This document shows, one piece after another, positions 47,001 to 53,000 of a stretch of 64,000 nucleotides of DNA. The DNA is from Kineosporia rhizophila (GTDB lineage: Bacteria > Actinomycetota > Actinomycetes > Actinomycetales > Kineosporiaceae): contig NZ_JAJSOH010000004.1 of NCBI RefSeq assembly GCF_021277265.1, positions 124,001 through 188,000 of the forward strand, given 5' to 3'. The stretch's first letter is position 1. Every line of letters begins with the position of its first letter. A program made the translations under genes and the position numbers. Below the pieces are notes generated by a model that saw nothing but the letters and a program-made list of their open reading frames with translations, was not told the DNA's origin and searched no databases.

Positions 47001-50000
47001 TACGTGGCCGAGGAACTGGCGCCGCTGTTCGAGCGGGCGCTGCACGAACTCACGGGCCGACCCCTTCCGGCCCCGGCCGACGGGGTCACGCACTACGCGC
47101 CGCTGGCCCTGACCAAGCCCACTGGCCCGGCCGGTTTCGCCGGCACCCTCGGCCTGACCGGCGCCCAGAACCTGGTGCGGCAGTTCACCGCCCTGCTCGG
47201 CCAGGTGGAGAGCACCGGACGGGCTGGTCAGGGACTGGTGCGGGTCGACGAGTGGACCCGCAGCCAGCAGCTCGACCTGCAGGACTGGCTGCTCGAGCGC
47301 TTCGACGAGCCGAACCTGCGCCAGGGGCAGGAGGAGATGTTCGCCTCCGGCGGCCGGAGCGAGACCTACGTGCGGGAGCTGAACTCCGGCGATGTGCAGC
47401 ACATCACGTTCGGGATCTCGGCCCGGCGCACCAGCCCGGTGCCCACCGACTCGGTCGCGGTGAAGGAAGCCTCGATCGCGCTCAAGCCGAACTCCTCGTT
47501 CGAGACCACGCACTCCGGCGCCGACACCACGACCACCGGGGTCACCGTGGGCTCGCGCTGGAACTGGAGCGTGCCGATCCCCGGCACCGGCCGCAAGTTC
47601 ATCGGCCGGATCGCGTTCAACTCCTCGGCCGCCCGTGGGCACACCGACACCGTGGACGTGCTGCACTCAGGCTCGGTGACCAAGCCGCTGACCTACTCCG
47701 GCCCGGCCTGGGTGTACCGCTATCCGAGCGAGGTCACTCTCACGGTCGAGGTGACCCGGGTTCTTTCCCGGGACATCTCGGCGCAGATCGTGAAGGCGCT
47801 GGAGTCCGGGACGCGAAAGCTGGTGCACCGCCCTGCGCCCGAGCTGGAGGCCCGCACCCAGGCCCGGTTCGGCACACTGGCCGCCTGGATGGTGCCTGAG
47901 CCGTTCACCACCCTCGAAGACCCGCTTCTGGAAAGGGGCCTGACGGCCACGCCGGGCGAGGCGGTCGAGCCGTCCCCGCCCCTGGCCCTGGAGAGGGTGG
48001 ACAGCCGGCTGCACCGTTTCGCCGCCGGCACCGAGGTGGGAACTCACACCACCACACCCGACCGGGCCGCCGCGTCCTGGTGGAAGTTCTCTGCCGGGTG
48101 GGTGTTCTCACCGCTGTCCGACCCGTCCGGCACCGTCGCGATCCGGCCGATCGACCGGGTGCGCCACGTCGACGGGGTGGACCGGCTGCGCGCGGCCCTG
48201 GTCGAGCAGCTGGCCGCGGTCGGCATCGAACGCAGCACCGCCCGGGTGTGGGCCCTGGCCAACATCAACCAGGACCACCTGCGCGGCCTGTTCGTCCGCG
48301 AGGCCACCGGCCAGGCCGGGAACGTGTCGCAAAAGCTCACTTTCGGCGATCGCGAGGCTCAGTACGCACTGATCCCGGTCGTTCACGGAGTCACCGACGA
48401 CGGTACGAGCGCCACCTTCGAGACCGGGGTCTCCCTGGAGTACGGCACCTCGGCCACGTTCTCGGCGGCCAGCACGGCCACCTTCGGGATCGACGCCAAC
48501 GCCCGGTTCGGCGTCTCGGTGGTTCGGGAGACCGACGCCTTCGGCAACCCGGCCGGGGGCGGCACCCACTTCCGCTTCGGCCCTTCGTTCACCCAGGCCG
48601 ATACCTGGGGCACGGCACAGGCGCTGGCCCGTTCGGGTGGGCAGTCGGTGAAGATGGATCTGAAGCACACCGGCCGCACCGGCACCGTGCGCTGGCGGAT
48701 CATCGTGGTCTCGGCCCGGAACCTCACCGAGAGCCGCCGTCTGGACCAGCATCTCGGCGTGCGCGCCGCGGCGGCCGACGTGGACATCGACCAGGGCATC
48801 CAGTTCTACGCCCCCGACCGCACCACGTTCACGCTGACCGATCTCGAGGCTCTGCTCGCCCCGAACGCCTCGAAGAAACTGCCCGAACTGCGTACGGACG
48901 AGCCTCGGCGGATTCGCGCGGATGCCGAACCGCCCAGCGGGGTCCAGCGGTTCGGCCCGATGGGCCAGAACGAGACCGAACGTGTGGTGCCCCTGGCGCC
49001 GCTCAGCGACACCGACGCCACGCTGGTGCCGGAATACCCGGTGGTGCCGCTCAACTCGGTGCCCGAGTACCTGCTGTCGGCGCCCGGGGCAGAGCCGCTC
49101 TCCCGGGTGAACCCGGTGCTGCGGGCGGCCGGTGACCTGCTGGCCCAGTACGAGCCGGGAGCCCTGACCGGCGCCTGGCAGCTGCAGACCTCCGGCACCA
49201 CCATGCGCGGTGGCCTCGACGTGATGCTCTCGCCGCAGGCCCTCAACGCCCAGGCTCCGGTGCTACGCGCCGGCGGCCTGATGCTGACCCGGGTGGACGG
49301 CCGGTTCCTCGGCCAGCGGGTCACCCAGCTGCTGATCCGGCTGAACCGGGACCCGCGCAGCCGGGGCTACCTGAGCGCCGAGAGCCTGGACGGCACCGTC
49401 GGCTTCACCAACCGGGGCGACGAGCGCACCGGCCAGAGCTGGAGCACGGCCCGTGCGATCAACCTCTCGGCCGGTCTCACCGGGATCGTCGACGGCCTGG
49501 CCCGGCCCTCGTTCCAGCAGACCCAGTTCGTGGCCGAACTGGCCCGCGGGTGGAACTCCGGATCCGGCGGTTCGTACGCGTTCGCGCCGATGCGCTACGA
49601 CGGGTTCGAGACCAAGGGCGACCTGAGCACGCTGGTCGGCGAGGTGCAGATCGAGGTCACGCTGATCAGCGTCTGGCGCCCCTCGCCGCTGCTGAACACG
49701 CTTGGCCTCGGCGCGCCGATGAGCCTCTCGCGGCACTCGCAGAAGGTCACCGCCTCCACCCCGTCGGGCACCGCGGCCACGGTGGGCCGAAAGGTGGTGC
49801 CGCTGGGCGAGTCGGTGGTGGCACCCACCGCCGACCTGATCCGGCCGCTGCCCCCGGGCACCGGTGAGCCGATCATCTCCCGCCTGGCCCCGGGGAGCGT
49901 GCCGGCCGGCGTTCGCGAGGTCTCCTTCACCGGCGCCGAACTACGCGGCAAGGACATCGTCTTCCGGATCGACCCGGACAAGGTGCGCCACCTCTACGAC

Positions 50001-53000
50001 GCCTGGACCAAGGCCCTGGAGAAGCACGCCGGCGCGCCCGCCCTGCTCGCCGCCTGGGGACAGATCGGCCAGGACGAACTGCGGGCTCTGTCCGACCCTG
50101 CGGTGCTGGAGAACCACCTGCTCAAGACCGGAACCGGGGCGAGCGGGACGAACACCCGCCTGCCGGTCCCCCTCCGTTCTACGGGCAGCGTGCTCACCGA
50201 CACCACGGGCAGCCTCTCGGTCAGCTTCCGGCTCGTCGCCCCCAAGGTCACCACCGTGTTCCCGGCGGCCCAGGTGACCGGCAAAGCCGACGTGATGACG
50301 ATGAACTCCACCCCGATCGGCCGGCAGGACCTGGCCGGCTCGGCCCGGGGCGGCGCCCCGAACGAGTACTTCAGCGGCAACCCGCCCCAGGCCCCGCTCG
50401 CCCAGAACGGGGGCAGGCCGGCCCCGGAATCGGTCACCCCGCTGGGCATCGCGGCCCCGATGTACTCGGGCAGGACCAAGATCCAGGCCGGTGGTTCGCA
50501 CCGGGCCGGCTCGAACTGGGACGCCTGGTCGCTGGAGACCACCTGGTTCGGCCCGGTCCACCTGGACGCCCTGGTCACGATCACCCTGACCACCCGCAAC
50601 GAACGGGACAAGATCGGCTACGGCGGCACCGAACTGCCCCTGACCTTCCGGGTGCGCAACCTGTTCGAGGCGGCCTGGTCGCCCCAGCGCCTGCTGCACG
50701 ACGCCGGACTGCGCGACTGGGCCGCCACGCCGGTACCGATCAAGGTGCCCTCCGGCTGGTACCTGCCCGCCGACGTCCACCATTCTCCTAATGCCCGGGA
50801 ACTGGATGCGACACAGGCATTCCCGGCCATCGACGACCCCAGCGTCGCCGTGATCCACACCGCGTTCCGCACGCCGCAGCCGCCGATCGCGGCCGAGTTC
50901 GGCGCCCGGCAGCAGCCGGTGCCGCCCACCACCTTCCGGGTCTACGGCGAGGACGTCTCACCGGCCGACTTCGCCAGCCGCTACGTGAGGCCGATCCTCG
51001 AGCACGACAAGCGCATCCGGGTAGTCGTTCTCGTGTCGGATTCCCTGCCGGCCGGAACCCCGATTTTGGACGGGGTGGCTGGCACGGCCGGTCTGCCGGC
51101 GGGTATCCGGGTGGTTGCGGTGACCGGTCCGCTGGCAACGCCTTTCGGTGAGCTGCGGGTGAGCCGTCCGGACGGGATCGCCGCCGACGCGCGCATCCAC
51201 GCGGCGCTCGACACGCGCAACACCTGGGAGATCGCCACCACGGGGGAGAGCGGCGTGCGCAGCGTCCGGCGCTCGATGCTGGAGACGGTGAAGGAGGTGC
51301 TCGCCGAGCGGGAAGCTGTGGCCGCGGGAGAGTCGAGCACCCGCCGAGCGGCGCTGGACGCCCCGGCGTTGGTAGAGGTGACAACGGACGAGTCGGCAAG
51401 CGTTGCGAGGGCGCCGGCCGGGTCGGTTTCCGGTGGAGTGGCGTTGGACGATCGGGCTGGCGTGGGGCTGACCTCGAACGAGCTGGTGGGGCTTGGTGAG
51501 TCGAAGGTTGGGTCGGCGTCCGGCGGGGTTGCGGCGGACGCGTCGGCGGGCGTGAGGTTGGCTACCGACGAGCCGGTGAGTGCTGGAGAGGCAACGGTCG
51601 GGTCGGCGTCCGGTGGGGTGGCGTCGGACGATGGGGCTGGCGTGGGGCTGACCTCGAACGAGCTGGTGAGGCTTGGTGAGTCGAGGGTTGGGTCGGCGTC
51701 CGGCGGGGTTGCGGCGGACGCGTCGGCGGGCATGGGGTTGGCTATCGACGAGCCAGTGAGTGCTGGCGGGGCAACGGTCGGGGTGGCGTCCGGTGGAGTG
51801 GCGTCGGACGATCTGACAAGTGTTGGGGTGGGAACAAGCGAGCTGGCGGGCGTTGGGAAGGCAACGGTCGGGTCGGCGTCCGGTGATGTAGCGGCGGACG
51901 AGTTCGGGTCGGGTGGGCTGTCTGCAAGCGAGTTGGCCCGCGGTGCAGTGGTATTGGACGAGTCGGGGCCAGCTCAAGAGGTGCGCGGGGAGCGGACGCT
52001 CGGTTCCGCGGCCGAGGATGGGGCTGCGCTGGGCCGAGGGGCGGCGCTTGACGCGGTGTCGGGTGAGCTGGGCGAGCCGGAGCCGGGGCAGTTGGCGGCG
52101 GACACTTTGGAGCCGGGTGGCGTGGGCCACGGTGAGTCGGTGCCGGTCGAGGTAAGCCAGGTTGAGGTGAGCCCGGTTGAGGTGGGCTCGGGTGAAGCGG
52201 TGTCGGGTCGGGGGGCGGCGGGGGAGGCGGAGCTGCCTGAGGGGCGGGTCGACCAGATCGATCTCTCGCGGCATCCGTTGGTGGCCGGCCTTGGTGATGT
52301 GGCTATGCAGCGTGCGCGTGGTCCGCAGGTTTTCGTTGATGCTCGTCAGAACTGGCTGCTGCAGCAGGCGAACTCGGCCGAGGAGAGCTTGAGTGTTCTG
52401 CCGTCGGACGTTCTTTCCGAGCTACGCCAGATTGCTGGGGAGATCGTTGGCCGGGTCAGTGGCTCTTCGGTCTCGGAACCGCTTCTTCAGCAGGTCCTTC
52501 CGATGGCCACGGTGTTCCTCCGAGATGCCTTGCAGTTCACTGGTGGCCTCATTGAGCCGGCCGCCAAGGCAGCCGAGGCGATGGTGAGCACTTTGGTGGG
52601 GGCGCTGGGCCTGCCGAGGCTGCCCCAGCCCAGTACGCCGGAGCCCGCTCACATGGTGTCCGTTCCGGCTCTGGGGCCCGACGATCTGCATCATGTCTCC
52701 CTGCGGCAGCGGCTCACCCAGCTCACCGGCTCCGCGCCCGACCTCGTGGCCGCCCGCGGCGCTTGGTGGGCCGGGCTCGAGGCGCAGGCCGAGCTGGTGG
52801 TGGACAACTTCGAGCCGGTGGCCGTGGCGCCGCTGTCGTTCGTGGCCAACTCGATGGTGAACAACCGCCTGGCGGTGACCGAGGGGGTGGCGGAGCTGGG
52901 CGACGAGGCCAGGGAGCAGATCCGTAGCGGACTGAGCGTGGTGCTGTTGGCCGCGCTGCTGCAGTCCTGGTCGGCGCAGGGTGGCACCGGGCTGCCCACC

